The notes: generated by a model from the letters alone, not told the origin. A DNA stretch of 64,000 nucleotides from Eonycteris spelaea (GCA_003508835.1 PUFA01000092.1:868001-932000), one strand, 5' to 3'. Positions 25,310 through 38,035 are shown, numbered from the stretch's first letter. Made by a program: numbers and translations.

Positions 25310-25740
25310 TGCCATTTCTGAATATCTTTTTATTAATTATTTTTTGTCTTGGTTATGGGTCATATTTTTCTGCTCTTTGGATTGCCTTATAATTAATAAT
25401 TGGATGGTGGACAATGTGAATTTTACTTTGTTCATTGCTAGATTTTGTTATATTCTCTTAAAGAGTACTAGAGTTTGTGAGTGTAGCTAAGTTACCTGGA
25501 AACAATTTGATCCCTTGTAGTCTTTAAGGTAAGGCTAATTTAACTCCATTACCAAGGCAAAATTCCTGTGAGGATTCAGCCCAATGCCCCAGATGTTATG
25601 ACATTTTTCTAGTCTTATCTGAGGGAAAAAATATTTTCCTATCTGTGTGGATGACTGATTTCCAGCATTTCTTTCCAGATATGAGTGACTTCCTAGTACA
25701 TGACACAGATAAGCACTCAAAGACTTGAGCGACCACCTCT
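25310..25740 (-). mobile_element. Further L1M-like 3' region, antisense
   Basis: Antisense text typical of an old L1 3' part: 'cttggttatgggtcatatttttctgctctttg', 'attggatggtggacaatgtgaattttac', 'tgctagattttgttatattct', and 'agttacctggaaacaatttgatcc'. It may belong to the element ending at 25232 or to a separate insertion. The 61- and 79-codon minus-strand ORFs at 25535-25835 lie across its end. Confidence 0.6.
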
Positions 25741-27210
25741 GCAGATCTCTGAAGTTCTGCTTCTACGCACCTCCCTCCTCTCTGTCCCACAAATTCTAGC
25801 TGTATGATTTCCCCACCCCTAATCTTTGTCTCCACAGATTATTAGGATTTCTAGAATCTTACTGAGTTTGTTCTCAGCTCACCACAGCTGGTGCCTGTAC
25901 TCATTCAAAGCCAGAAGTGGAAATCCTCTCATTTCACTTCTGGGTTAAGAAAATAAAATGTAGTTATAAAATAACGTAGTGAGTTGTGAATAATATTAAT
26001 ATAAAACAATTATGTCTTCATTATTATTGCACAATATATTTTTTCCAAATTATTCATTAAAAAAAAAAAACCAAGGCATAATTAAAGTGTTCACCTGCTT
26101 GTTAGATTTCGCAATGTAGTACTATCGGAAAAACTCTTATTTGTGTTGCAATAGATTTCCATTATAGGCATTCTTCTTTAACCTCCATTTCTTTCCAGAG
26201 ATTTTTAATTTACAAATTTAGGAGGGTTATAATTTTTATATGCAATTATTATTATCTTATAACCTATTCTCTTTAATTGACTTATACAAAATAGTCAAGC
26301 TATCCCTAAGTTTTAATATCTAAAAGTGAAGTTCTACTCTGTAATAAATGAAGAAAACAGTACCTGGCTCATTCTGACTTTCTTCATGAGTTCTTTTAAA
26401 TTTTTCTCTATCATCCTTTTTCATCTATTTATTCTTTGACTGTTTCCCCCCCCCTTTGGACCCCTCATATATGCTTTAGAGTCATTACAGTACTCTAACA
26501 AATAAATTGGCTTGAGGAAAGACTGACTGGACTACCTCTCAAGAAGGTTTTTTTTAGTAGGTTTTCATTCATAGAATAAAAGTATTCTCAGTAATTTCTT
26601 AAGTTTCCCTCATCATATATGATAGAAGAGACCAGTAGAATTGAAGGTCCAATGATTGGAAAGTGTTAGTTTTGAGTCCACAATGTGCATCAGCCCCAGT
26701 ACAAAATAGGTAAATGGTTAGGAGGTGAAAGATTAGCAACTTTAACTATATTCTATGATGCATTAATTTTCTACTCTCTTGAGATCTGAATTATCTTTTG
26801 TTTCCCTTGAATATGTCCCCAGTAAGAACTCTAAAGTATCAGTCAATAATAACTTTAAATGTGAATATTATCAATAATAAAATTCTCATTAAAGATATTC
26901 CAATACCACATACTTCAACGGGATACCTACCTTTAAAATAACATATTCAAATTGTAATAACCCAACTTAGTTAACTGTATTTTAAGTGGAAATTATTTCA
27001 GCATTTTATATTTTGATAAATGGAATGTTTATACCAAACAAAAAATACAAATCAGAGATCACAGAAAAAAAATCAGGTGTACATGAAATTTTGACTTATG
27101 ACTGATGTCACTCCAAATTAGTAAAAGAAGGCTAGAGAATCTTTTAAATTATATGAGACAATTCACTGCTTACACTGAAAAAAAGAAATATTAGAAATTT
27201 ACCTCATGGT
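25741..27210. other. AT-rich DNA, no gene seen
   Basis: Contains an A run (26060-26071) and a C run (26446-26454). No recognised feature otherwise. Confidence 0.4.
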
Positions 27211-27214
27211 GTAA

Positions 27215-28225
27215 AAAAATAAATAAATTCCTAGGTCTACTAAAGACATAAATATGAAAGGCAAAACTTAAAACATTTTTAAAATAATATTAATTTGGGG
27301 GATAGAAAAGAATTAAGAAAATAAAACTGCACATATATACCAAGTGTGAAGCATTAAAAAAAGTTCAATAAATTTTACCTAAATTACACTAAAATTAAAA
27401 CTTCAGAACAACAAAAGATACCATGTACAAAGATGAAAGACTTGAAGGTCATTAACCTAAACAAAAGGCATGCAATCTCGCTAGTAGCAGGAAAAAGCGG
27501 GTTAAAGCCACAATGAGTTACCACTTTAAAAACATAAAATGAATAAAGATCAATAAATTTGACAGTGCAGAATGCTGGTGAAACTATATAGAAATGAAAA
27601 TTTCCTTACACTGTTGCTGAAAATATAGATTAGAACAATCACTCTATGTATCAATTTAGCAATACATCATAAAGTTAAAATGTGCTATTCAATGACCCAG
27701 CAATTTCACTTATTGTTATACTCTGGAGGAACTTTATAGAATATGGTCAAAAATAAAGGAGAATATTTTTTATAACCTCCTTGTAAATAATATTGTTTAT
27801 AATAACAAAAAAATTGTAAGTAATCCAAATTCTTATCAAAACAAGAATAAGTAATAAATAAATAAATTAGCTAATTAATTAAAGAAGTATTCATAAGATA
27901 AATTAATAAGCAGAATTTATATCTTTAAAATATATTAACGGAAACCTGTAAGTTGTGGAAGGGTACAGACTGTATATTAGCATATTTTTTTTCCTGTTAA
28001 AACATGAAAAACACTAAATATAAATTATAAGAATATGCAAGGAGATGGTTACTGGCATTCAGTTTATTTTCAAATAGCATCTCTAAAGGGATTGGCGATG
28101 GCGCACGGAAGGTTCGAGTTATGTTTGTAGTGTCTTTCTAAAGATAGCTAGCGGCTATGATATTTATTACGCTAGTATCTGTAACTTTATAAATGCTTTA
28201 AAATTTCATAGTAAAATTAATTTTT
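27215..28225 (+). mobile_element. Old L1 3' region, sense
   Basis: Sense-strand ORF2-end and 3' UTR of an old L1: 'aaacctaaacaaaaggcatgc'-type text, 'aaagccacaatgagttaccac', 'gtgcagaatgctggtgaaac', 'cttacactgttgctgaaaat', and 'caatgacccagcaatttcac'. The terminal part has 'taaatgctttaaaatttcatagta'. No frame is open over more than a few tens of codons. Confidence 0.8.
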
Positions 28226-28269
28226 AAAGAAGATGCGAACAACTATTTTAAATGATGTTATGAGGTTAA

Positions 28270-28482
28270 ATATAATACAGATTTCATTTAATCCATATCA
28301 CAAGTTTGTAAAGTAGCTTTCATTAGCTCTGTCTTATAGATGAATAGAGTGATGTGTTAGACACAATCAGTTTCTTGCTCAAATTTATATAATTATTTAA
28401 TGAAGAGAAAGGACTTGAGCCTAGGTTTCTATTACCCTGAACTACATTTTCTTGCACTATATTCTGCTGCTTCCCTACAAGG
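28270..28482 (-). repeat. MIR SINE
   Basis: Antisense MIR: 'gctctgtcttatagatgaatagag', 'cagtttcttgctcaaatttata', 'aggacttgagcctaggtttct', and 'actatattctgctgct'. Confidence 0.8.
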
Positions 28483-28559
28483 ATCATTATTCATTCTGTA
28501 ACCACCAAGCTTCTACACCAGAAAAGGATCTTGGAGTACTAGTGGGGCTGGAAGTTGAA

Positions 28560-28795
28560 ACAGATTTTTTAAAAATTGGATAAAAACTAATAACAAATAA
28601 ATTATACAGTTTTGTTAATGATGTGTCAACATTGGTTTATTATTCATGACAAATGTATCATAATAAAGTAAAATGTAATAAGATGGGAAACTGGATGCAG
28701 ACTGTATGGGAACTCTCTACTATCTTCACAAATTTTTTGTAAATTTAAAACTTTTCAAAAATAATTTTTTTAAGACAGACAAGACATTTCAATCT
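28560..28795 (+). mobile_element. L1 3' UTR fragment, sense
   Basis: The terminal L1 3' UTR text 'gatgtgtcaacattggtttatta', 'gacaaatgtatcataataaagtaa', 'gggaaactggatgcagactgtatgggaactctctactatcttc', and 'taaaacttttcaaaaataa' is readable. It is a second L1 3' end in the same orientation shortly after the one ending near 28225. Confidence 0.75.
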
Positions 28796-30076
28796 TTGTG
28801 TTCTTAGCCCAAGTAAAGATGCTTCCTTTACTCATGTCAAAAAATGTGGCTTAATTATCAGGAAGTAATTTACATCATCATTAAATGTGGACTATGCCTT
28901 GAGAACACATATAAAAACTCTCTTTTGTGGAGTTCCATTGTCACCGAAAGGACTAAGGGAAATTTACTAAATTACAATTATCTGATCATTAGAGACCCAC
29001 AATTATTTATAGAGGAGGTCAAGGAGTTGTGTTGCAAAGCAAAAATCAAAATCAACAGATAAATCAATATTAGCAATTTTAGAATGAAGCTCTAAAGTAG
29101 GCCCTACAGAACTTCTTTCTCTCTATCCCCTGTGGTAGCAGCAACTTTAATCATATTTAAAATATTTTGAACTGTTTTGATGGAGCAAATGAGTAGCTGA
29201 TAGCGATTGAGGAGGGCAACAGCAAAGGTCAGATGAGACTAGATAGCAGATAGGTCACAGCTGGGGAATGCAGATAAACTGAAAAAATGATTCATTTTCT
29301 GGGTGGGGGTAGGGGGGCTATAAGAACAAAGGGCTAATGGACCCAGAACAGTAAACTCTTCTACTTTCATTGAGGCATCTAAAGGAGAACACAGATGAAG
29401 AGTAGGGATTGGGAGAACCATCCTGGACCTTTTACTGCCCGTAAATTTTTCCAGATGATCCAGTGGAAACTACCTCCCACCTTCTGATGAATTTCAATCT
29501 TATTTAGCTCAGTATTAAGAACTGTACTGTAGTTCAAGGTTATAATAGAGGAAAACCAGAAAATGTACCAACAATACTAAGTAAAATTTATAACCTTTCC
29601 CAAAACTATTCTGCTGACCTTCTTTATCTTGTGCTGTCCTTTATTAATATCTTTCCATTTTTATCAGACAGCTAAAAAAACAAATTAATAATTTTCTATT
29701 GCATGGTCTGACACATGAAATTAATGTCTGGCAATGGTATTTTTTTAAGCTTTTAATTACATGCCTCACCAAGGGCAGAATTTATTATGTGTTCTATGAA
29801 AACTAATGTTTTCATAATATGTTCTTCTTACAGTCAGTATAAACATTGAGGATTTTATAATACGTTGTTGTTTAAACTGAACCTTTCAGAATGGAATTCT
29901 ATTCATCTTAGAGTTTAAAGGGGAAGGGTAAGAATTTTATCTCTTTACACTGGTATGTTTTGCCTTAGAATGAGCCAAATGGTGTTATAAAAGTATAAAT
30001 GAGATACGATATAATTTTCATGGAGTGCTGTGTACTCTATGAGTTTCTTTTTGCTTTTTTTTGGCTTTTTTCCTTT
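28796..30076. other. AT-rich DNA, no gene seen
   Basis: A G-rich run (gggtgggggtaggggggc) lies at 29301-29318. ORFs of 60-72 codons are without domains. Confidence 0.4.
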
Positions 30077-30173
30077 TCTTTCTTTTTCCTTCCTTCCTTC
30101 CTTCCTTCCTTCCTTCCTTCCTTCCTTCCTTCCTTCCTTCTTCCTTCCTTTTTTCCTTCCTTCCTTCCTTGCT

Positions 30174-30222
<49 letters not shown>
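30077..30222. repeat. Compound pyrimidine microsatellite (CTTC)n-(CT)n
   Basis: About 100 nt of cttc units, then about 45 nt of ct units, broken by single substitutions (g at 30171 and 30212). The plus strand is nearly pure pyrimidine. All long ORFs here, on both strands, are artefacts of the repeat. Mirror-symmetric polypyrimidine tracts of this kind can adopt triplex (H-DNA) structure, and length is likely polymorphic. Confidence 0.97.
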
Positions 30223-30389
30223 CTAATTTATCTGAGGACAAATAAAGGGAATATAATATAAACTTTCTGCTGAATTCTTTAAGCAGCTGTATGAGCTCTA
30301 TCAGCATTCAACAATATGTATATAAAGTTGTCAAATTGCGAAGTTTGGGTATAAGTATAAACCAATGAAACCATCATTATTAGTAAGAT

Positions 30390-31150
30390 AATAAGTGTAT
30401 TCATCATCGCCAAAAATTTTCTTGTGTCATAATATAATCTTTCCTACCTCCTAACCTCCTATTTCCAATTACTTACTTACCTGTTTTCTGTCACAGTAGA
30501 CTAGTTTTCATTTTGAGTATTTGGTATACATGAAATCATGAAGCATGTACTCTTACACGTACCAACAGTTCATTCTTTCTTATTATTTAGAGGCCACAAT
30601 TGTTTTTCCCCTCACTTGCTGATCTATATTTGGATATTTTCCAGATTTAGGTTATTACAAATAAAGCTCCTAGGAACTTTGTGTCAAAGTCTTTAAGATA
30701 CCCTCCTAATAGACAAGACACAGATTGGGAGAAAATATTTAAAAGCAAATATCTGTTAAAAAACTTGTATTCTCAGTGTATAAAGAACTCTCAAAACTCA
30801 ATAAGAAAACAGACATACCAAAAAACAATGGCAAAGTATTTTAACAAGAGCATCATGAAAGAATATAAAGATAACAAATAAATAGGAAAAGATGCTCCAT
30901 GTTATTAGTCATGAGGAAATGAAAATTAAAACCACATTTAGGTATTACTATACAGCTATTAGAATTACTAACATCCAATTGTGAGCAAGGATATAGAGGA
31001 ACTGGAACTGTTATAAACTGCTGGTGGAAATGTAAAATGGTGCAACTATTTTGGAAAACAATTTGACAGTTTCTTCTAAAAAGTTAAATATGTACCGATC
31101 ATATGACTCAGCCTGTTCATATTGACTGAAGATAAATGAAAATACCCTTT
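30390..31150 (-). mobile_element. L1 with 5' inversion (likely twin-primed)
   Basis: 30390-30690 is antisense L1 3' UTR ('tcatcatcgccaaaaatttt', 'cacagtagactagttttcattttg', 'gttattacaaataaagctcct'). It switches without a gap to sense ORF2-end sequence, 30700-31150 ('gattgggagaaaatatttaaaag', 'atgaaaattaaaaccaca', 'gaactgttataaactgctggtgg'). Read as one minus-strand element, the sense block is the upstream part placed in inverted orientation, which is the signature of twin priming during L1 insertion. Confidence 0.75.
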
Positions 31151-31296
31151 CTGCTGAGTTTATTCACTTATTTGTTCTGATTACTATTTAGTTTGGCTCA
31201 TACCTATTTGTGCTTTTCAATTAACCTTTAGTTGTATATCTGTCACATTAAGTTGTATATTTTATAATACTCTGCTGAATATTTTTACTAAATTAA

Positions 31297-31345
31297 TTGT
31301 GGTGACTTGTTAATAAAATTATATAGGTTTCAAGTATATGCTGAA
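31297..31345 (-). mobile_element. Short L1 3' terminus fragment
   Basis: 'gtggtgacttgttaataaaattatataggtttcaagta' is the antisense L1 end seen at 4138-4268, reduced to about 45 nt. Confidence 0.65.
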
Positions 31346-31997
31346 CATTATTTTTTGCATTGTGATAAAATTTTTAAAATTACCATATGCTTAATTTCTA
31401 TTCACTAATTACACACAGAGTAAATGGTAGATCTTGATTAATTTTTTAATAAATATCTAACTTTAACCCTGAAGATGGAGTCAGTAAATATTCCAATAGA
31501 CCAAGAGTAGATTTTTCCAAGTTGTTGGTACAAAACTATTCTCTATTTAAGGAAAGTAGTAAAATGCATCTGAGGAGACAATTTGGAAGCCTATAAAAAA
31601 GATAACTTGTCTTATCAAGTTAGACTATTATGTTAGTTCTATACTAAAGACTGGATACTTTATGCCTCAGACACAGCAAAGAAGAAAATTAGTGAATTTG
31701 AAAAAAAATTGCCTCAAACACATTTTCATTTAGGCACAGACATTAAGAAGTACTAATAACTCTAAGGAAGACTATTTAAATACAAAAGTTTAGACGGTCC
31801 AACAGATACGTAAAAGATACATTGAACATAAAAGCGTTAATGAGCAATTCTCTGTCTTTGAGTTAATCATTAGCCATGACATAGTTACTATTACAAGTCG
31901 ATAATTTTTTGAAAATTAAGATCATATTTTTAGTGTATTTGTAGTTTTAAAGCTGCAGATTTATGTTCTAAATTTCTATAACTTTACCAGTGAAAAT
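31346..31997. other. AT-rich DNA, no gene seen
   Basis: No recognised feature. Confidence 0.4.
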
Positions 31998-34900
31998 CTT
32001 TTTAAATTAATTTTTATTTTTTAAATACAGTTCATTTTCAATATTATTTTATATTACTTTCAGGTATGCAACACAGAGGTTAGATATTTATATAATTTAC
32101 AAAGTGATCCTCTTAATAAATCTAATACATAATTACAGTATTACTGATACATTCCCTATGCTGTACTTTACACCCTCATGACTACTTTGTAACTACCAAT
32201 TTGTACTTCTTAATCTCTTCACCTTTTTCACCCAGCCTCCAACCCCACCTCTGGCAACCATCAGTTTGTTCTCTGTATCTATGTGTCTGTTTCTGTTTAT
32301 TTATTTTTTCTTTAGATTCCGTGTATAAGTGAAATCATATGGCATTTGTCTTAATCTGATTTATTTCATTTAGCGTAGTACCCTTTAGGTCCATCCGTAT
32401 TGTTGCCAGTGTTAAGATTTCATTTTTTATGGTTAATATTTCATTTTATATGTATATTCTACAACTTCTTTATCCAATTGTTGATTGATGGGCATTTAGG
32501 ATACTTCCACATCTTGGCTATTGTAAATAATGCTGCAGCGAACACAGCAATGCATATATCTTTTTGAATTAGTATTTTGGATTTCTTTGAATAAATACCC
32601 AGAAGTGGAATTGCTGGGTCATAAAGTAGTTCTATTTTTCATTTTTTGATGAACTTCCATATAGTTTTCCATTGGCTGCACCAATTGGCAATCCTTCCAA
32701 CAGTGAACGAGGGTTCTTTTTTCTCCATGTCCTCACTAACACTTGTTAATTTGTTGATGACAGCCATTCTGACAGGTGTGAGGTAATATTTCACTGTGAT
32801 TTTAATTTGCATTTCTCTAATGATTAGTGACATGGAAGAATCTTTTCATATGTCTACTAACCATCAGTATGTCCTCTTTGGTGAAATACCTATTCGAGTC
32901 CTCTTCCCATTTCTTAATTGAATTGTTTTCCTGGTGTTAAGTAGTATAAGTTTTTTAAAATAAATTTTGAATATTAACCTCTTATCAGATGTATCATTGG
33001 TAAATATCTTCTCCAGATCCGTAAGCTTTCTTTTCATTTTGTTGATGGTTTCCTTCACTATACAAAACTTTTTAGTTTGGTGTAGTTTCATTTATTTTTT
33101 GTTTGTTTGTTTCTCTTGCCCAAGAAGATACATTAGAAAACATATGACTAAGAGCAATGTCAGAGAGTTTATTGACCTATGTTTTCTTTCAGAGTTTTAT
33201 GGTTCTGGATTTTCCATTTAAGTCTTTAATCTACTTTGAGTTTATTCTTGTATATGGTATAAGAAGGTGGTCCTATTTCATTTTTTTTTTGCATGTATCT
33301 GTCCAGTTTTCTCAATACCATTTTCAATATACTGTTTACCCTATTCTGCCTACTTTGTCATATATATTAATTGATCATCTAGGCATTTTTTGGGTTCTCT
33401 CTTTTATTGATCTATATATCTATTTTATGCTAGTACCATGCTCTTTTGATTAAAAGCCTTGTAGTTATAGTTTGATATCAGGTACCATGATACCTCCACT
33501 TTGTCATTCTTTCTCAAGATTGCTGTGGTTATTCAGGATTTTAGTGGTTCCATATAAATTTTAGAATTATTTGTTTTAATTCTATGAAAAATACCATTGG
33601 TATTTTGATAGGGATTGCATTGAATATAGATTGCTTTAGATAGTATGGAATTTTAATGATGTTAATTCTTCCTATCCATGAGCATAGTATATGTTTCCAT
33701 TTATTTGTATTCTTTAATTTCTTTCTTCAATGTCTTAATTTCAAGTATGGGTCTTTTACTTCCTTGGTTTAATTTATTCTTAGGTTGTTTTTTTTGTTTT
33801 TTTTTTTTTTGCTACAATTCTAAATGGGGTCATTTTTCTAAAGTCTCTTTCCAATCATTCATTGTCTGTGCATAAAAATGCAACTAATTTGAATGCTATT
33901 TTTTATTCTACTAATTTACAGAATTTATTTAATAGTTCTAAGAACTTTTTCGAATCACTAGGATTCACTCTAAATAGAATTATACCATCTGCAAATGACA
34001 GTTTTATTTCTTTCTTTCCAATTTGGGTGACTTTTATTTCTTTTCCTTATTTGATTGCTGTGGCTAGAACTTCCAATACTATGTCAAATAAAAGTGGTGA
34101 AAGTGGACATCCCTGTCTTATTTTTGATTTAAGGAAAACAGTTTTAGCTTTTCCCCATTGTGTATGATATTAGCTGTGAGATCATATACAGACTTTATTA
34201 TGTTGAGATATATTTGCCCTATTATCACTTTGCTGAGAGTTTTAATCATAAATGGATTCTAGATTTATCATACTTTTTCTGCATCTGTTGTTATGATCAT
34301 ATAATTTTTTTATTTTCAATTTGTTAACATGGTGTATCACATTCATTGATTTGCAGACTTTGAACCAAACTTGCATCCCAGAAATAAATCCCACTTGATT
34401 GTGGTGTATGATCTTTTTAATGTATCTCAATTTGATTCACTAATATTTTGTTGAGAATTCTTGCATCTATGTTCATCAGGGATAGCAGCCTATAATTTTC
34501 TTTCTTTGTAATGTCTTTGTCTGGTTTTGGAATCAGGATAATGTTGGTCTTGTAAAATGAGATTGGAGCCTTCTCTACTCTTCAATTTTTTAGAATAGTT
34601 TGAGCAGATAGATGTTAATTCTTCTTTGAATATTTGGTAAATTAACCTGTGAAGCCATCCATGCAGGACTTTTGTTTTTGGGAGTTTTTTTGATTAGTGA
34701 TTTGATTTCATTAGTAATAATTGGTCTGTTCAGATTTCTCTTTTTTACCCTTGATTTAGTCTTGAAATTATATGTTTCTAGGAATTTATCCACTTCTTCC
34801 AGATTGTTGAATTTGTTAGCATATAATTGTTTGTAGTATTTTCTTATAATCGTTTGTATTTCTGTGGTGTCAACTGTCACTTCTCTTTCATTTTTGATTT

Positions 34901-36135
34901 TTTTTGTATACTCTGTTTTCTTGGTAAGTCTGCTTAAAAGTTTATCAATTTTGTTTTCTTTTCAAAGAATCAGCTTTCGATTTCATTAATCTTTTTCTAT
35001 TTTGTTTATTTATGCTCGATCTTTATTATTTCCTTCTTTTACTCTGGGCTTTTGTTTACTGCTCTTTTTCTAGTTCCTTTAGGTGAAAGGTAGATTGTTT
35101 ATTTGAAATTTTCTTGTTTACTGAGCTGGGCCTGCATTGTTGTGAATTTTCCTATTAGGACTGCTTTTGCTATGTCCCATAAATTTGAGATCATTGTGTT
35201 TTCATTTTCATTTGTCTCATGATATCTTTTTATTTCTTCTTTGATCTCATTGTTATCTTATTAATTGTTTAGTAGCATGCTAGTTAGCCTCTATGTGTTT
35301 GTGTGTTTTTCAGTTATTTTATTGTAATTGTTAGTTTCATACCATTGTGGTTGTAGAAGATACTTAATATGATTTCAATGTTTTAAATTTATTGAGACTT
35401 GTATTGTGGTGTAACGTGATCTATACTGGAAAATGTTCTATATGCACTTTAGAAGAATGTATATTCTGCTGCTTTGGTGTGGAATGCTCTTAAATATCAA
35501 TTAAATCCATCTAGGCCTAATGTGTCATTTTAGGCACTGTTTTCTTGTTGATTTTCTCTGGAAGATCTACCCATTGTTGTCAATGGCATGTTAAAGTCCC
35601 CTACTAATTGTATTGCTGTCTATCTCCCTTTATGTTGTTCAATATTTGCTGTATATATTTAGGTTCTTCTGTGTTGGGTGCATAACTGTTTACAAGGGTA
35701 GTATCCTCTTGTTGGATTGATCTCTTTATCATTATAAAATGTCCTTCTTTGTCTTTTATTAACCTTTGTTTTAAAATCTATGAATATTGCTACCTCAGCT
35801 TTTTTCATTTGCATTTGCATGAAATATATTTTTCCATCCCTTTAATTTCAGTCTATGTGTGTCTTTTGATCTGAAGTGGTTCTCTTGTAGAAAGGACATA
35901 TATGGGTATTGTTTTCTTATTCATTTAGGTACCTGGTGTCTTTTGATTGGAACATTTATCTATTTACATTTAAAGTGTTTATTGATAGGTGTGTAGTTAT
36001 TGTCATTTTATTATTCATACTGATGCTATTTTTTTCCTTTCTCTTCTTCTTAAATAAGTCACTTTAACATATTTTGTAATACTGGTTTGGTGGTGATGAA
36101 CACTGTTAGCTTTTCTTGTCTGGGAAGCTGCTACC
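31998..36135 (-). mobile_element. Large antisense L1 with most of ORF2
   Basis: The biggest element in the window. On the minus strand it runs from an inter-ORF segment (36020-36135), through ORF2 (about 36015 down to about 32330), to the 3' UTR (about 32330-31998). The endonuclease region lies around 35500-36010 and the reverse-transcriptase region around 33300-34900. Two open pieces support this. 34590-34880 contains 'NLNRPIITNEIKSLIKKTPKNKSP', and 34242-34430 contains '[28 protein letters not shown]', both recognisable as the N-terminal side of the RT domain. The C-terminal segment is at 32639-33091. Stops and frameshifts are frequent, ORF1 and the 5' UTR are not seen, and no frame is open for more than about 100 codons. 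The copy cannot be active. The plus-strand ORFs inside it are shadows. Confidence 0.92.
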
Positions 36136-36465
36136 ATTACCTTCCCTGGGTTCACTTAGCCAAAGGCACAGAGGTCCACGAGGCCACTGAAAGAGCCTCA
36201 GATGGTATAGAATGGGTGAGGCAGGGTCTCAAGGAGTCACCAGAATTGGGCAAACTTGTGTTCACCCAGTTAATGCAGATTCAGATTTGGTGCCCATGTT
36301 GAGCCTGGGGCCCTTTGGTAAGAGGCATATGCATACCAAGGCCAGCCACTGCCTGCCTGGGGCCTGTGGGCCTTTGCAAATCTTCAAGAAAGATTGCAGC
36401 ATGATCAGGGCTGGCCTCCCACCTCTGAAAGAGCCTGTTACAGGCCAAGGCTGACTGCTTGCTGA
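36136..36465. other. GC-richer segment of unknown origin beside the L1
   Basis: About 330 nt at roughly 53% GC, in sharp contrast to both flanks. It contains 'gagcctggggccctttgg' and 'gggctggcctcccacctctg'. Three overlapping ORFs of 71-104 codons on both strands reflect the lack of AT-rich stops. It could be a piece of an L1 5' UTR joined to the inter-ORF region by deletion, or an unrelated insertion. I do not recognise it with confidence. Confidence 0.45.
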
Positions 36466-37685
36466 AAGAGTACTAGTAAAAATCTTAAGAAATATTGTCA
36501 AGTTAGAACCACAGTTTATGAGATTTATATTATACAAATATAAACATTTTAATTCTATTTTATTGGTTGGTATCATTCTTGCCTCATTCTAAAATGTAAG
36601 TATTTTGAATGGCATAACATAAACATTCAATTTTATTTAAAATTGTCTCATTTTGGCACTTATAATTTCATCTTCCCAGAACATTTCTATCCCCTATAAT
36701 TATCGTATCACATTGTGAGTACAAGATCATATTCCCTGAAATTGATTCCTGACTCTAAAATAGAATGTTGTGATAGTGTCCAGAGATTTAATGTTTTTGA
36801 CAGACATATCTATGAAGTGGAATAATATTTCTCAGCAGTATTTTTAGGAATGCTTAGCTAATGTTTTTGAAAAACACCCTAGTGATTTGTAGAAGGACAG
36901 TTACCTAGTGGATGCTTAGATCCAAATGTGGCAGAAAAAATCTTCCATTATTATCACCAGTGCTAATGTCACAAGATTAAATCATAACTACCAACAGCTA
37001 ATATTTTCTAAAAATTGAAAGTCAAAGAAATTTTTATTTAATTTTAAGATTGTATTTTTGGTTGATATGTAAATAGTTCAATATTACGATTCACTCAGAA
37101 TGAGTGAGAGTAAAATATATGTTCATAGAATTCCATAAGACATTAGATATTCATTCTAGACTTTATAAGCTATTTAGTTAAAGTGTGAGATAAATATTTT
37201 AAAACACATTTATATATAGTTACTATATTTAATCCCTCATTCTTTTCTTGTTAAAAAAGTTGTGGTCATTAATGTCACTTTGTTTTATTTCATTTTGCTT
37301 GATAATATATTTCAAATTGTAATTTTTAGGGATTCTTATGGTAGTAACCACAATGTTCCCTTCTGTACTCGCTACACCAAAGTGATATAGAACTTCCACC
37401 TTTTCTGTAGTTTTATGAGAAATTAGGTAGCCTGCACCAAGCATGAACACTTTAAATGATTGGAAGTCCCCAAGAGTTCCAATCTATACCTACAAGCTAA
37501 TTCAGCCACTAAGGTGACATCAGGACATCCTTGCAACAAACACTGCTGCTGACACTTCACTTCATAACACACACTCATCACACTTAAAGGGATGCCTAGA
37601 AGCCTTCTTTTCCACAGTATTTCCCGATTTCTATGCTCTCTGAAACCAACAAGTAGAGTATGGATTCTAGAAAGATATCACATGA
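36466..37685. other. AT-rich DNA, no gene seen
   Basis: No recognised repeat or coding sequence. Confidence 0.4.
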
Positions 37686-37689
37686 AAAC

Positions 37690-37880
37690 ACACTTTGATA
37701 TCTGAAGGGCAGCATTCAAATCTTGGCTCCAACACTTCTTTATTGATGGTGTGATCTTGGACAAGTTTCTTAACTTCTCTGAGCATTTTTATCTGTAGGA
37801 TGTGAGTATCAGTACCAATATTACAGAGTTGTTATAAAACTTAAAAGAGCTAAAACTTCTATAAGTAAGACAACGAATAG
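37690..37880 (+). repeat. MIR SINE
   Basis: Reads 'tcaaatcttggctccaacac', 'gtgtgatcttggacaagtttcttaacttctctgagca', and 'ttacagagttgttataaaact'. One of the better-preserved MIRs here. Confidence 0.88.
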
Positions 37881-37957
37881 AAAATTTTTCTTTTGGAAAT
37901 ACATTATAGAAACTTTCTTTAGCTAAAGTAATTTATATGTGATGCCTTATGAACAAT

Positions 37958-38035
37958 ACTATTCATTCAATAAGCATTTATTGAATGCCTAATACATGCC
38001 AGGCACCACAGTCAGGGAACCAGTTGAGAAGTGTT
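37958..38035 (-). repeat. MIR/L2-type 3' fragment, antisense
   Basis: 'tcattcaataagcatttattgaatgcctaatacatgccaggcacc' is the complement of the shared 'gcctggcac...ataaatgtttgttga' ending. Confidence 0.7.

Noticed and set aside
28085..28125. CpG-containing block with a 'ggttcgagtt' box-B-like motif as a tRNA-derived SINE
   Set aside because: There is no A box at the proper distance, and the surrounding text reads as an old L1 3' UTR.
29945..30307. 120-codon Glu/Arg/Lys-rich ORF and overlapping Ser/Leu/Phe/Pro-rich ORFs on the other strand
   Set aside because: All are translations of the (CTTC)n-(CT)n microsatellite.
32967..34167. Plus-strand hydrophobic ORFs of 65-101 codons
   Set aside because: They are antisense shadows of L1 ORF2 in AT-rich sequence.
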